A stretch of DNA of 64,000 bases from Pseudomonas prosekii (GTDB lineage: Bacteria > Pseudomonadota > Gammaproteobacteria > Pseudomonadales > Pseudomonadaceae): NCBI RefSeq assembly GCF_900105155.1, contig NZ_LT629762.1, positions 1,054,001 through 1,118,000 on the forward strand, written 5' to 3'. The notes under the pieces are model-generated. The model was not told the origin of the DNA. It saw only the letters and a program-made list of their open reading frames with translations, and did not search any database. Shown piece by piece: positions 1-10,362 of this stretch; positions within the stretch are counted from its first letter, which is position 1, and the number at the start of each line of letters is the position of its first letter. Both the position numbers and the translations under genes were made by a program.

Positions 1-3000
1 AGATCACCGGGTAACCGCACGCGCCGTATTCGAGCAGGCGCAGGTTGCTTTTGCAGTCGTTGAAAACGTGGAATTCCAGCGGCGCCAAGGCCAGATCGAG
101 GTTCAGGCTGGCCAGTTTCGCCGGGTACACGTCGAGGCCGATCACGCCGTGGAACTCATGCATGTACGGGCGCAAATCATCCGGGCACATGCCGAAAAAC
201 ACCCAGTCGACTTCGTTCGCCAGTTCACGCACGACCTCGGCGATCACCGCCAGATCGCCATGGTGACTGGTGCCGCCACCCCAGCCGACGCGCGGTTTTT
301 TCGAGGTACGGCGCTGGCTCGGCATGTCGCTCCACAGGTGTTTGGCGAGCATGTTCGGCACCACGCGGATGTCGTCGTGCATGTCCGACAACGCATTGCC
401 GAGGGCTTCGGTAGACACCACGACGCGGTCGCACATGCCGATCGCCCGGCGCACCAGCTTCTCCATGTCGTCGCTGCCCGGCATGTTGCGAATGTGCGCA
501 TTGCGCTGGGGGACGTTGATTACGTAGTCATCCAGCTCGTAGATTCGCCGCGCGTTGGAATAGGTGCGAAACACCGGGATCTCGTTGATCAGCCCTTCGG
601 AATAACGGCCCTGCAGAACGATCACGTCTGGCGACAACCGTTCGATTTCGATAATCGAAGGGCGGTTGTAGTAGATACGCCCGCGCACCCGGTCGGCGGC
701 TTCGAGCTCGAGCAACGGCTGCGTCACGCGATAGTGGCCGATGGCTGAAGCGTTGGCCGGCAAGGCAAGAATCTTCGGCAGCGGCGATTTCGAAAAAGGG
801 CTCCAGCCCCTGCGCAAACCCGGCTCCAGGACAAAACTGACCCCGCCCCGGCCCTCCAGCGTCAGGTTGACGTTGTACGCCGGATCACGGGCGATCACCG
901 GCAACCAGCGCTTGTAGAAAACCTCTTGCTCCTGATCACTACGGGCCTGATCGGCGGCTTGCGGTGGTTGCGCGCCCAGCGCCAATTGTGCGTGCGGCGT
1001 CCAGACCACCAGATAGCCTTGCTGGCCGATCCGCAGGCACAGGTCGACGTCGTTCAGCGACTGCGCCAGGCCTTGCTCGTCAAAACCGCCGACGGCAGCA
1101 AAAACCGCTTTGCGCAGCATCAGGCAATCACCGGCGACGGCGCTCGGGTTGTGCGCGGTTTGCAGGCGATACATGTAGCCTTTCGCGTGCAGGGTCTCGC
1201 CGGCAAACGGCACGCCGGCCGGCCCATGCAGCCCCAGAATCAAACCGGCCTGCACCACTCGACCTTCCGGGTTGAACAGCTTGGCGCCGACGGCACCGAC
1301 TTCCGGACGTTGCGCGTGGTTGAGCAGCTCGGTCAGCCAGTCACCCTGGGTGATCACCGCGTAAGGATTGAGCATCAGCACGTATTCGCCACGCGCCTGC
1401 GCCACGGCGAAATTGCCCACCGCCGCTGCATTGCCCTGCGGTGGATAGTCCTGCGACGGCCAGGCAATGACCCGAATCCGCTCGCTGCCCAATTGCGTCA
1501 TGCCGTCGAACCAGATGCGCGCCTCCTCGCTCTGGCTGCCGTTGTCCACCAGCAGCAGCTCATATTCGCCGTAAGACGTTTTTTCCAACAGGCTCTCGAC
1601 GCAGCGTTGTACCGCGACCGTCTGGTCGTTGCTGACAATCACAATCGACACCAGCGGCCGAGCGACATGCAGATAATCGACGCGATTGAGCAACGTCGAA
1701 CTGCCGTCGCGAATCTGGTGCGCAATGCCCAGGCGTTGCAGATGCGCTTGCAGCAACAACGGATTGGCTTCCATCACCTCGGGCAGCGACAACCATTGGG
1801 TCAAGTCGAAAGCGGATTCCAGCAGCACTTCGGCAACGTGACCGATCGCCTGCGTACCGTCGGTTTCAACCAGACGCCACAGCAGATCATGCGGGGCCAA
1901 TTCACCGTGCCCGGAATCGAAACCGCCCAGCGCCAGGAAACGCTCGCATTCAAAGGCCAGCGCCCGACCGACGTACGGATAGCTGCGCATCAGATCGAGG
2001 TTGAAATCCGGCTTGAACACCGGGTCGGTCGACTCGCCCTGCAGCAATCCGCCCTCGTCGCCATACAGGCAGGCAAACGCCGGCGTCGTGGCGATGCGCT
2101 CGGCCATCATCAGCAGCGCCGGCGCCACCAGTCGATCACCGGCGCGCAGCAAATAAAACCAGTCAGCGCCGTCGAGCTGCGCCAGCATCTGGTTGATCTG
2201 CTGTTGCCAATCCGCTTGCAGCGGCAAGCGGAACACTCGCCCGTCCAGCGCGGCTTCGGTGCAGGTTACGGACAGCACCAACGTCAGGTGAGGCGCGTAA
2301 TCTTGCGCGGCCAGTGAGTCGAGGGTGACGTTCAGCGCGGCACGACTGCCATGCTCGTCAACAATGATCGGCACGATTTTCGGCACGCGCGGCCAGCCCG
2401 CCAAAGTGTCCGGCAATAGCTCGCGCTGGCAGTCGGTCAGCGTCCGGCAGGCCAGCCACTGTTGGTAGAGCTCGGCAAAACTTTCGCTGGCGATACCGAC
2501 TTCCCAGATCTCGGTGGTCTGCCTGTTGCCCAGCGTGCGGTTCAGCGCCAGTTCTTCCCAGACTCGCGGGGTTTCGCCGAGGCGATCCAACGGCATATAA
2601 CGTGCCCAGCCTGGCGCGGGCGCGGCCTCACCGCTGCGTGCCTGAATCATTTGCATCAGCCACTGGCGTTCGGTTTGCAGGGCATCCTTGATCGACTGCT
2701 GATTGCTCAGGCGCTCGGGATACAAGCGCTCGACGATCAGCACCTGGTTGGACACGGCCACGTTGCCGCGCCGCAACAGGCAGACGTACAAGGCAAAATC
2801 GAGGCTGGCGACAAAACAGTGTCCGGGCTCGGTCAGCGCCGGCAACCACTGCAGCAGGTCGGCGCGACGGAACAGTGAGCTGCTGAAGCCGCCGAGAATG
2901 TTCACCGGAAACTTCTCGAAAATCGCCAGCAGGTCTTCACCCTTGAACACGCAGCTGTTTGGCGACAACGGCGTGTTTTCCAGACGCGACGGCAACGGCG

Positions 3001-3391
3001 CGTCGTTGGCATCCCAGTACAGACGCTGGGCCAGCGCGAGGTTGACGTCCGGGTTCTCGCTCAGCAGATGCGCCTGAACCTCGATACACGAGCCGAACAG
3101 CAAGTCATCGTCACACAGGAATTTGACGAATTCGCCCTGCGCCTGCGCCAGACACGCCTGCAGGTTGCCCACCAGCCCGAGCGTGCGCGGGTTGCGCACA
3201 TAGCGCACCGGCACGCCGCTGTGCTCGCAGACCTGATCGACAACCGCGCGAATCTCGTCGCCGCGACTGTCATCACACACGATGATTTCGAGGTTGGCAT
3301 AACCCTGACCGACGGCACTGCGCAGCGTGCGTTCGAAAAACCTCGGGTTGAAGGCAGGGATGACCAGGCTGACGAGGGGAAGTGGATTCAC
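1..3391 (-). CDS. large multidomain glycosyltransferase (GT2 + GT2 + GT4), partial at its 3' end
   Basis: The frame is open from a GTG at 3391 to the window edge (at least 1130 residues), so the C-terminus is missing. The N-terminus reads MNPLPLVSLVIPAFN and is followed by CDD, a typical family 2 glycosyltransferase fold with its nucleotide-binding acidic residues. A second GT2-like segment (LLLVDNGS, about 1,350-1,580) lies in the middle. From about 700 down to the edge the protein resembles a GT4/group 1 transferase (VVSTEALGNAL, then KSNLRLLEYGACGYPVI, the donor-binding motif). An upstream in-frame TGA leaves GTG as the best start, though its Shine-Dalgarno is weak. It lies 112 bp downstream of flgL on the same strand. 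In Pseudomonas this slot, between flgL and the flagellin gene, usually holds flagellin glycosyltransferases, so I infer flagellin or cell-surface glycosylation. The sugar and acceptor cannot be read from sequence. Confidence 0.8.
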   Translation of the reverse strand, partial: MNPLPLVSLVIPAFNPRFFERTLRSAVGQGYANLEIIVCDDSRGDEIRAVVDQVCEHSGVPVRYVRNPRTLGLVGNLQACLAQAQGEFVKFLCDDDLLFGSCIEVQAHLLSENPDVNLALAQRLYWDANDAPLPSRLENTPLSPNSCVFKGEDLLAIFEKFPVNILGGFSSSLFRRADLLQWLPALTEPGHCFVASLDFALYVCLLRRGNVAVSNQVLIVERLYPERLSNQQSIKDALQTERQWLMQMIQARSGEAAPAPGWARYMPLDRLGETPRVWEELALNRTLGNRQTTEIWEVGIASESFAELYQQWLACRTLTDCQRELLPDTLAGWPRVPKIVPIIVDEHGSRAALNVTLDSLAAQDYAPHLTLVLSVTCTEAALDGRVFRLPLQADWQQQINQMLAQLDGADWFYLLRAGDRLVAPALLMMAERIATTPAFACLYGDEGGLLQGESTDPVFKPDFNLDLMRSYPYVGRALAFECERFLALGGFDSGHGELAPHDLLWRLVETDGTQAIGHVAEVLLESAFDLTQWLSLPEVMEANPLLLQAHLQRLGIAHQIRDGSSTLLNRVDYLHVARPLVSIVIVSNDQTVAVQRCVESLLEKTSYGEYELLLVDNGSQSEEARIWFDGMTQLGSERIRVIAWPSQDYPPQGNAAAVGNFAVAQARGEYVLMLNPYAVITQGDWLTELLNHAQRPEVGAVGAKLFNPEGRVVQAGLILGLHGPAGVPFAGETLHAKGYMYRLQTAHNPSAVAGDCLMLRKAVFAAVGGFDEQGLAQSLNDVDLCLRIGQQGYLVVWTPHAQLALGAQPPQAADQARSDQEQEVFYKRWLPVIARDPAYNVNLTLEGRGGVSFVLEPGLRRGWSPFSKSPLPKILALPANASAIGHYRVTQPLLELEAADRVRGRIYYNRPSIIEIERLSPDVIVLQGRYSEGLINEIPVFRTYSNARRIYELDDYVINVPQRNAHIRNMPGSDDMEKLVRRAIGMCDRVVVSTEALGNALSDMHDDIRVVPNMLAKHLWSDMPSQRRTSKKPRVGWGGGTSHHGDLAVIAEVVRELANEVDWVFFGMCPDDLRPYMHEFHGVIGLDVYPAKLASLNLDLALAPLEFHVFNDCKSNLRLLEYGACGYPVI

Positions 3392-3478
3392 GGCGGGCTC
3401 ACTGGCGGTGCGTGCCCGCTCCGGAAAGCGAGCCCTTCAAACCGCTAAAAGACAATAAACAGGGAAGGCTCGGGCAAT

Positions 3479-3496
3479 CGGGCGCCTTGGCGCCCG
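3479..3496. promoter_or_regulatory. GC-rich hairpin between flgL and the glycosyltransferase
   Basis: A perfect 8-bp inverted repeat (CGGGCGCC/GGCGCCCG) lies just after the flgL stop. There is no immediate T-run in the direction of transcription, so it may attenuate read-through or protect the flgL mRNA 3' end rather than act as a full terminator. Confidence 0.3.
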
Positions 3497-3503
3497 GTCA
3501 CCG

Positions 3504-5072
3504 TCAGATCTTGTTGAACAAACCCAGCGAGGTGATTTTGCTGAAGGCCAGTTGCGCCGCTTGCAGCATGGTTTGCTGCAAGGTCAGGCGGGTCATGACT
3601 TCGGCAGGGTCGGAATCACGAATCGACGACTGGGTGGCGGTATTCGCCAGCGTCAGGCTCTCGTTGGTGGTCGTCTGGCTGTCCAGCGACTGCCCACGCG
3701 CACCGATCGAAGTGACCGCCGAGCCGAGCTGGTTGGCGGCGCTGTCGATGTTGCCCAGACCGGCTTCCATCGCCCCTTGAAACTTCTGCTTGGCCACTGC
3801 ATCGCCGTCGATCGGCGTGTTCAGCGCCGTGACCATTTTCCCCAGCGTGTCGAGCACGTTCTGCGTCTGATGGTTGTTCGACTGCGAGACAAACTGATCG
3901 CCGCCGGTTGGCGTGCCGTTCACCGCGAAGGTCACGCCGGCAGCGGTGGCGTTGTTGCCGACCATGGTGCCCGACGAAACCGGTCGGCTGTCAGCGGTCA
4001 CTGGCGCCGCGTACAGGTCGAAATCGGTGGCGCTGGTGAACTTCAGCACCGCCCCGCCCGCCGGGAAGGCTTTGTTGTAAGCCGCCTGATCGGTCACGGT
4101 GGAACTGGTGATCACCGCCGTCGAGACGTTGCCCGGGCTGCGCGAGGTGTTGAAGGTGTCCGGGGTCGCCGACAGCGTAAAGCTGTGACCGGCAATCACT
4201 GCGTCTGGGTTGGTGTCCCCAGCCTTGAGGTTGATGTTCAACTTCAGGTCGACACCGCGGAAACTGACTTGCTGATTCGCCCCGTTGCTGTTGCTGATAA
4301 CGCCATTCTGGCTGGCTTCAGCGGTCACGTCGTTGCCCAGGGCATCGGTGATTTTCAGCTGGGTGCTGCTCAGGAAGCTGACGGTGTACGGCTCGCCACC
4401 GGCAAATTTGGCGTTGTAGGTGGCTGCGGTGCCAACCGACCCCTGGGACAGAACCACGCGACCATCATCCACCGCCGGCGCGGTCATGCTGGTTTGGGTG
4501 CGGCTGGTGTTGATGGTCTGCTGGAAGGCATCCCAACCGGTGGTGTTGGTGGCAACCGACATGCCATCGCCAATGCCCAAGTCGATGCTGCTCTGGTCAC
4601 CGCTGTAGCTGAAGGTGCCGTCGGAGTTCGGCGAGTACGGCGGGGTGTCAGTTTTCGACCCGGCGAACAGGTAATTGCCGTTGGCGTCCTTGGAGTTCAT
4701 CAGGCCCAGCACTTGTTGCTGGATCTGGCTGATCTCGGCGGCGTAGGCCTTGCGGTCAGCATCGGTGGCGATGCCGTTATTGGCGGCCAGGCCGATTTCC
4801 TTGGCGCGCTGCAAGGCGCTGCCAATCGAGGTCAGGGTGGTTTCCTGAAGGCTCAAGGCGCTTTTGGTGGTGCTGATGTTGGTGGTGTATTGCTCAAGTG
4901 CGGCACTTTGCTGGCCCAGTTTGAGCAAACGACCGGCACCCAGCGGATCATCGGCGGCGGTGTTGATGCGCGTCAGGTTGCTGGCTTCATTGCTGGTGGC
5001 GATCGCCTTGTTGAAGTTGCGCTGATAGTTGGCAGCGGTTGTTTCGTAATACTGGGCGGTAGAAATGCGCAT
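3504..5072 (-). CDS. flgL: flagellar hook-filament junction protein FlgL (HAP3)
   Basis: 522 aa. FlgL forms the second junction layer between hook and filament and is exported by the flagellar type III system. The N-terminus (MRISTAQYYETTAANYQRN) and the C-terminus (helical, ending QAAQLAFSKITSLGLFNKI) are the conserved flagellin-like coiled-coil ends. It is much longer than enterobacterial FlgL (about 317 aa) because of a Thr/Ser/Gly-rich central insertion (roughly residues 140-400), which would be the surface-exposed part. It is the last gene of the flgFGHIJKL run and starts 13 nt after flgK. Confidence 0.95.
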   Translation of the reverse strand: MRISTAQYYETTAANYQRNFNKAIATSNEASNLTRINTAADDPLGAGRLLKLGQQSAALEQYTTNISTTKSALSLQETTLTSIGSALQRAKEIGLAANNGIATDADRKAYAAEISQIQQQVLGLMNSKDANGNYLFAGSKTDTPPYSPNSDGTFSYSGDQSSIDLGIGDGMSVATNTTGWDAFQQTINTSRTQTSMTAPAVDDGRVVLSQGSVGTAATYNAKFAGGEPYTVSFLSSTQLKITDALGNDVTAEASQNGVISNSNGANQQVSFRGVDLKLNINLKAGDTNPDAVIAGHSFTLSATPDTFNTSRSPGNVSTAVITSSTVTDQAAYNKAFPAGGAVLKFTSATDFDLYAAPVTADSRPVSSGTMVGNNATAAGVTFAVNGTPTGGDQFVSQSNNHQTQNVLDTLGKMVTALNTPIDGDAVAKQKFQGAMEAGLGNIDSAANQLGSAVTSIGARGQSLDSQTTTNESLTLANTATQSSIRDSDPAEVMTRLTLQQTMLQAAQLAFSKITSLGLFNKI

Positions 5073-5085
5073 GAATTACGACTCC

Positions 5086-7128
5086 TTAAAGGCTGTTGAT
5101 CAGCACGCTGAAAGTTTCCTGCGCAGCTTTGATGATCTGCGAAGAGGCGGTGTAGTACTGCTGGTATTTCACCAGGTTGCCGGTTTCTTCATCCAGGTCG
5201 ACCCCGGACAACGAATCACGCGCGCCTTTGGCCTGCGCCAGAATCGCCGTGGTGGCGGCACTGTCGGACTTGCCTTGGGCAGCCTTGGTGCCAACGTTGG
5301 TGACCAGCTTGCTGTAGGCGTCAGTCAGGCTGATGCCCTTGCTCGCCGAACCGGTGTCTACCGTCTGTTTGGTTTGCAGGCCGACCAGCGCCTGAGCGTT
5401 GCGGTTATCCGAGGAGCCGGCGCCGGTCAACGAAACGGTGAAGCTTTCGTTGGCTTTGGGCGTGCCGCCCACCGTGGTCTGCACGGTGAAGGTTTTCTGC
5501 GCCGGCGGCGTGCCGCCGTCCATGATCGGGTTGCCGCTGCCGTCGACCATGCCGATTTTCATGTTCACGGTATTGCTCTGGCCCGGAACAATCGTGCCGC
5601 TGCCCAGCGAATTGCCTTGGGCGTCGGTCAGTTGGTAGGTCTGGCTGCCACCGCTGGCGGCAGCGAAGGTCAGCTTGACCGGCGTCGAGTTTTTCAGCGC
5701 CGCTTGCAACTCCGACTGCGACACCGGGTTGTAGATATCGAGTTTGGTGGTCAGCGTTGGCTGGGTGTAAGTGCCGCCATTGTTGGCGCTGGTAACGCCG
5801 CTCAACGGTGCGGCGGCAGCGATCTTTTTCGGGTCGCTCAAGACCGTCTGAATGCTGGTCGCGGCGCCACGGGTCGGGGTCACCTTGAAGCTGTCACCAG
5901 CACTCAGGGCCGCGCCATTCAGCGACAGGCTGAAGCCGTCGATCACTGGCGCCGGGGTGGTCGTGGTGCTGAACGCGCCCATGTCGGTGCCGTCCGAGCG
6001 CTTGACCGAGTAGTTGGTCGCGCTGGTGAACGTCACCTGGTAATCGTTGGTGGTCAGCTTGCCGGTGTCCTTGATGGTCACATCGAGGTTGCCGGAACCG
6101 GCGCTGTTGTTCGCCCCGCCAATGCTGCGCTGGCTGATCAGTGCGGCGCTGTTGATGTTGCTGAACAGCGGCGCGCCGAACTCGCCATTCTTGTCGATGC
6201 CTTGCGCCTGCTGACTGTTGATCTGGTCAGCAACCACCAGGGCCACGCGCCCCAACTCATTGAGCGAAGGGTCGAGCACTTCTTTGCGATACGTCAGCAG
6301 GCCACCGATCTCGCCACCGCTGATCACCGACGTGATGTCGATGGTGCTGGAGCCGCGATTCATCTGCAGGCCCATGCGCGTCGGATCGTCTTTGCTCGCG
6401 ACGGTTTCCAGGGTGTTGGTGGTGTTGCCCATCACCAACGGCTGGCCGCTGCCAACGTAGATGTCGTAGCTGCTGCCGCGCTCGACGACTTGTGCGCCGA
6501 CCATCTGCGAGAGCTGACGCACCGCTTCGTTACGGGTGTCGAGCAGGTCGTTGGGCTGGCCGCCACTGGTGGAGATTTCGCCGATCTTCTGGTTCAGGTT
6601 GGCAATCGAAGTCGCCAGTTTGTTCACCTGCGCCGCCATGTCCGCGAGGCTGCCATTGATCGTGGCGTTCTGATCATTGAGCTGCTTGGCGATGGTGTTG
6701 AAACGGCTGGTCAACGCCTGCGCACCGGTCAGCACCGACTGGCGCGACGTGTCGTCGGTGGCCGAGGTCGAAACGCCCTGCATCGAGGTGAAGAATTTCT
6801 GCAACACGCCGGTCAGGCCGGTGTTGGTGTCCGACAGCGAAGCATCCAGCGGCGTTGCCTGATTCAGGTACGCGGCCGACTCGCTATTCAGCGAAGTAGC
6901 GGTTTGCAGCTGCGAATCGAGGTACGAGTTGTAGACGCGACGAACGTCCGCCAGGGTCGTGCCCGAGCCGATGAAAACGTTCCCGTACTGCTGCGAGGCT
7001 TTGGTGCCCTGCACGGTTTGCTGACGCGAATAACCGGCGGTGTCGACGTTGGCAATGTTGTTGCCCGTCACAGCTAAAGAGGATTGGCTCGCCGCCAGTC
7101 CCGACATCCCGATATTAAGCAAACTCAT
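5086..7128 (-). CDS. flgK: flagellar hook-associated protein FlgK (HAP1)
   Basis: 680 aa. FlgK is the first hook-filament junction protein. The N-terminus MSLLNIGMSGLAASQSSLAV with the following NNIANVDTAGYSRQ is the rod/hook-family N-terminal motif, and the C-terminus (GNLVKYQQYYTASSQIIKAAQETFSVLINSL) is the matching terminal helix. The central region (about 330-560) is Ser/Thr/Gly-rich and variable, longer than in enterics (about 547 aa). It sits 24 nt after flgJ and 13 nt before flgL, so the genes are almost certainly co-transcribed. Confidence 0.96.
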   Translation of the reverse strand: MSLLNIGMSGLAASQSSLAVTGNNIANVDTAGYSRQQTVQGTKASQQYGNVFIGSGTTLADVRRVYNSYLDSQLQTATSLNSESAAYLNQATPLDASLSDTNTGLTGVLQKFFTSMQGVSTSATDDTSRQSVLTGAQALTSRFNTIAKQLNDQNATINGSLADMAAQVNKLATSIANLNQKIGEISTSGGQPNDLLDTRNEAVRQLSQMVGAQVVERGSSYDIYVGSGQPLVMGNTTNTLETVASKDDPTRMGLQMNRGSSTIDITSVISGGEIGGLLTYRKEVLDPSLNELGRVALVVADQINSQQAQGIDKNGEFGAPLFSNINSAALISQRSIGGANNSAGSGNLDVTIKDTGKLTTNDYQVTFTSATNYSVKRSDGTDMGAFSTTTTPAPVIDGFSLSLNGAALSAGDSFKVTPTRGAATSIQTVLSDPKKIAAAAPLSGVTSANNGGTYTQPTLTTKLDIYNPVSQSELQAALKNSTPVKLTFAAASGGSQTYQLTDAQGNSLGSGTIVPGQSNTVNMKIGMVDGSGNPIMDGGTPPAQKTFTVQTTVGGTPKANESFTVSLTGAGSSDNRNAQALVGLQTKQTVDTGSASKGISLTDAYSKLVTNVGTKAAQGKSDSAATTAILAQAKGARDSLSGVDLDEETGNLVKYQQYYTASSQIIKAAQETFSVLINSL

Positions 7129-7152
7129 GGTTCAGACCTTATTCCTTGTGCC

Positions 7153-8487
7153 TTATAGAGGCGTAGTGGAAACGCCCGCCGCAGCGTAGTTTTGGTAACT
7201 CGTCATCTGCATGGCTATCTTCGAAATCTTGTTGGCGTAGTTCGGGTCGGTTGCGTAACCGGCCTTCTGCAACTCGCGTACAAACTGTTCTGGGTTATCG
7301 GCCGACTTCAGCACATCTTGATAACGATTGTTGCTTTGCAGCAATGTCACCAAGTCGTGGAAGCTGTCCTTGTAGGAGTCGTAGGAACGGAACTGCGCGG
7401 TCTCCTTGACCATCGCGCCATCCCTGAATTCGCTGGTGATCGCCCGCGCCGAATCGCCCTTCCAGCTAGTGCCGGCCTTGATCCCGAACAGGTTGTGACT
7501 GCTGCTGCCATCCTGGGCGCGCATGACCGATTTGCCCCAACCGGTTTCCAGCGCAGCCTGGGCCACCAGATAACGCGGATCGACGCCGATGCGCTCGGCG
7601 GCTTCCTTGGCCATCGGCAGCATGGTGGCGACAAATTCGTCGGCGGAACTGAAGGCTTTTTTCGCCGGCGCCAACGGAATCTGCGCCATCGCCCGACCGT
7701 AAACCTGCATGCGCCCATTCGATGCAGTCGAGGTGTCGGTTTGCGCCGCCAGCCAGTCGCCGTTGTACAGCGGGCCGGCGCCGGTTGGCGTCGCCGCGCG
7801 TTCTGGCAACGGGGTTTGGTTGACGATGGCGTTGGCCGCATTGTTGGCCGTAGCGTTGGTCGCAATGTTGGCCGTGGCTGGCGTCGATGGCACCAGACCG
7901 GCGAGCAAACGATCGGCGAGTTTCGGCGGCAAAGCCAACCGACGCTGGTTGAGCAGCGCCACGTCGTTGCTGTGATCGCTGACCGCTTGCGAACCTTTGA
8001 GCGAGCGCGAGGCCCACAACGGACGCTCGCCATTGACCCGCGACAACGGCCCATTGGTAGCAATCGTGCCGGCGGCAATCGGCGTTTCCACCGCCGCTTT
8101 TTTCGCTTCTTCCTGCTTTTGTGCAGACAGGATCGCCGCTTCGCCGGGCGCCAGCGCTTTGTTCTTCGACATCTGCCGCATCAGCACGTCAGCCAGGCCG
8201 ATACCGCCGCCCTCGCGGGACATGGAAACGGCCAACTGCTGGTCGTACATTTCCTGGTATTGCTTGGCCGCAGGCGTATTGAGCGGATTGTCCTGGCCCA
8301 GCGCATCGGTGGCCGAGCGCATGGACTTGAGCATTTCACCGAGGAACAGCGACTCGAATTCCTGCGCAACCTTGCGCATATTGCCGTCGCTGTTCTTGTC
8401 GCCGACCTTGAGCTGATTCAGGCGATTGAGGTCCGAATAAGAACCCGAATCGCTATTGCTGACCGCCCCGCTCTTGCGCATGTCCAT
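7153..8487 (-). CDS. flgJ: flagellar rod assembly protein / peptidoglycan hydrolase FlgJ
   Basis: 444 aa. FlgJ has two parts. The N-terminal rod-capping domain (about residues 35-110, KVAQEFESLFLGEMLKSMR) guides rod assembly. The C-terminal glucosaminidase-type domain (about 275-430, LVAQAALETGWGKS, with the catalytic-type Glu in ALETGWG) opens the peptidoglycan for the rod. A low-complexity Ala/Thr/Asn linker separates them and makes the protein longer than E. coli FlgJ (313 aa). The start could be Met1 or Met3. It lies 11 nt after flgI. Confidence 0.95.
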   Translation of the reverse strand: MDMRKSGAVSNSDSGSYSDLNRLNQLKVGDKNSDGNMRKVAQEFESLFLGEMLKSMRSATDALGQDNPLNTPAAKQYQEMYDQQLAVSMSREGGGIGLADVLMRQMSKNKALAPGEAAILSAQKQEEAKKAAVETPIAAGTIATNGPLSRVNGERPLWASRSLKGSQAVSDHSNDVALLNQRRLALPPKLADRLLAGLVPSTPATANIATNATANNAANAIVNQTPLPERAATPTGAGPLYNGDWLAAQTDTSTASNGRMQVYGRAMAQIPLAPAKKAFSSADEFVATMLPMAKEAAERIGVDPRYLVAQAALETGWGKSVMRAQDGSSSHNLFGIKAGTSWKGDSARAITSEFRDGAMVKETAQFRSYDSYKDSFHDLVTLLQSNNRYQDVLKSADNPEQFVRELQKAGYATDPNYANKISKIAMQMTSYQNYAAAGVSTTPL

Positions 8488-8498
8488 GGTTGCTGTCC

Positions 8499-9614
8499 TC
8501 AGATCACAATCAGGTCGGCTTGCAACGCGCCGGCCTGTTTCAGAGCTTCAAGGATCGCCATCAAGTCACCCGGCGCCGCGCCGACCTGGTTCACCGCACG
8601 CACGATTTCGTCGAGGGTGGTCCCCGGGCCGAACTTGAACATTGGCTTGGCTTCCTGCTCGGCGTTGACTCGCGAGCGTGGCACCACGGCAGTCTGACCG
8701 TTGGACAGAGGGCCGGGCTGGCTGACAATCGGGTCTTCGGTGATGGTCACGGTCAGGCTGCCGTGGGTCACGGCGGCCGGCGAAACCTTGACGTTCTGGC
8801 CGATAACGATGGTGCCGGTGCGCGAGTTGATGATGACTTTCGCCACCGCCTGACCCGGGTCGACTTCAAGGTTTTCGAGGATCGACAAGTAGTCGACGCG
8901 CTGGCTCGGATCGAGCGGCGCGGTGACGCGGATCGAACCGCCGTCAATCGCCTGGGCCACGCCTGGGCCGAGCAGGTCGTTGATCTTGTCGACCACGCGT
9001 TTGGCGGTGGTGAAGTCGGAACGGTTGAGGTTCAAGGTCAGGCTGTTGCCCTGATTGAAACCGCTCGGCACCGAACGCTCGACCGAAGCACCGCCAGGAA
9101 TACGCCCGGCCGAAGGCACGTTAACGGTGATTTTCGAACCGTCACGACCTTCCGCATCAAAGCCGCCAACGACCAGGTTGCCCTGAGCGATGGCGTAAAC
9201 ATTGCCGTCGATACCTTTGAGTGGCGTCAGCAGCAAAGTGCCGCCGCGCAGGCTCTTGGAGTTACCGATGGACGAAACGGTGATGTCGACTTGTTGACCC
9301 GGCTTGGCAAACGCCGGCAGGTCAGCGCTGATCGACACCGCAGCGACGTTCTTCAACTGCACGTTGCCCGAGCCCGGCGGCACTTTGATGCCGAACTGCG
9401 AGAGCATGTTGTTGAAGGTTTGCAGGGTAAACGGGGTTTGTGTCGTCTGGTCGCCGGTGCCGTTAAGCCCGACCACCAGGCCGTAACCAATCAATTGGTT
9501 GGTCCGAACCCCGGAAATGCTGGCGATGTCCTTCAGCCGTTCGGCGTGAGCACCGAAGGCTGCGGACAACAGGCAGGCGCCCAGCAACAGCTGTTTAAGA
9601 TTCAACGTAGCCAC
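8499..9614 (-). CDS. flgI: flagellar P-ring protein FlgI
   Basis: 371 aa. FlgI builds the periplasmic P-ring around the flagellar rod. A Sec signal peptide ([19 protein letters not shown]) precedes the mature start [23 protein letters not shown], a strongly conserved FlgI signature. The GTG start at 9614 directly abuts the flgH stop codon (TAG followed by GTG), indicating translational coupling. Length matches the family (about 365-370 aa). Confidence 0.97.
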   Translation of the reverse strand: MATLNLKQLLLGACLLSAAFGAHAERLKDIASISGVRTNQLIGYGLVVGLNGTGDQTTQTPFTLQTFNNMLSQFGIKVPPGSGNVQLKNVAAVSISADLPAFAKPGQQVDITVSSIGNSKSLRGGTLLLTPLKGIDGNVYAIAQGNLVVGGFDAEGRDGSKITVNVPSAGRIPGGASVERSVPSGFNQGNSLTLNLNRSDFTTAKRVVDKINDLLGPGVAQAIDGGSIRVTAPLDPSQRVDYLSILENLEVDPGQAVAKVIINSRTGTIVIGQNVKVSPAAVTHGSLTVTITEDPIVSQPGPLSNGQTAVVPRSRVNAEQEAKPMFKFGPGTTLDEIVRAVNQVGAAPGDLMAILEALKQAGALQADLIVI

Positions 9615-10310
9615 CTAGAAAGGGAACAGCGGGCTGAGGAAGAAACGGTCGAACCAGCCTGGCTGACTCGCATCGGCAAACGCACCGGTGCCCGAATAGG
9701 TGATCCGTGCATCGGCGACGCGGGTCGACGACACGGTGTTGTCAGTGGCGATGTCATCAGCGCGCACCAGACCGGCAATGCGCACCAGCTCGTCGCCCGA
9801 GTTCAGGGTCATCCACTTCTCGCCGCGCACGGCGATGATGCCGTTGGGCAAGACGTCGGCGACGGTCACGGTGATCGAGCCAGTCAGGCTGTTGCTCTGC
9901 CCGGACTTGCTCGCGCCATTGGTGGCACGGTCGCCGCTATAGCCTGCGTCGAGGCTCAAACTGCCGCTGCCGACCGGGTCGCTGGTGCTCAAGCCGCCAC
10001 CGAACAGCGACGACAGACCGATGCTGGTTTTGCTGGTCTTGTCGATCTGCGAGTTGGCGCCCTTGCTCGCCTGCGTGCGCTCGTTGAGGGTGATGGTGAT
10101 GATGTCACCGACCCGGAACGCCTTGCGGTCGCTGTACAGGTTCTGTTCGAAACCGGCCTGGTAAATCGAGCCATTATTGGCCGCCGCCGGCAACGGCGTG
10201 CGTGGCAGCACCGGGGCGTAGTAAGGGTCATTGGGCTTTGGCGTCGGCGCGACGCAGCCCGCGAGTGCGACAACCCCACCCAGTGCCAGAACAGATACAA
10301 AGCGCTTCAT
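9615..10310 (-). CDS. flgH: flagellar L-ring lipoprotein FlgH
   Basis: 231 aa. FlgH forms the outer membrane L-ring. The N-terminus [19 protein letters not shown] is a lipoprotein signal with lipobox LAGC (Cys19). The conserved GSIYQ region and a [15 protein letters not shown] segment follow, as in FlgH proteins. Family length is normal. It lies in the flagellar operon 52 nt after flgG. Confidence 0.97.
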   Translation of the reverse strand: MKRFVSVLALGGVVALAGCVAPTPKPNDPYYAPVLPRTPLPAAANNGSIYQAGFEQNLYSDRKAFRVGDIITITLNERTQASKGANSQIDKTSKTSIGLSSLFGGGLSTSDPVGSGSLSLDAGYSGDRATNGASKSGQSNSLTGSITVTVADVLPNGIIAVRGEKWMTLNSGDELVRIAGLVRADDIATDNTVSSTRVADARITYSGTGAFADASQPGWFDRFFLSPLFPF

Positions 10311-10362
10311 GACCCTACCTCACGGTGTAGCTGGCGACGTTATGGTCGCCCCATAGACTTGA

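Noticed and set aside
926..2317. 463-codon plus-strand frame
   Set aside because: Antisense shadow of the large glycosyltransferase, whose minus-strand frame is open throughout and carries family motifs.
5065..7077. 670-codon plus-strand frame
   Set aside because: Antisense shadow of flgK, which has unmistakable flagellar motifs.
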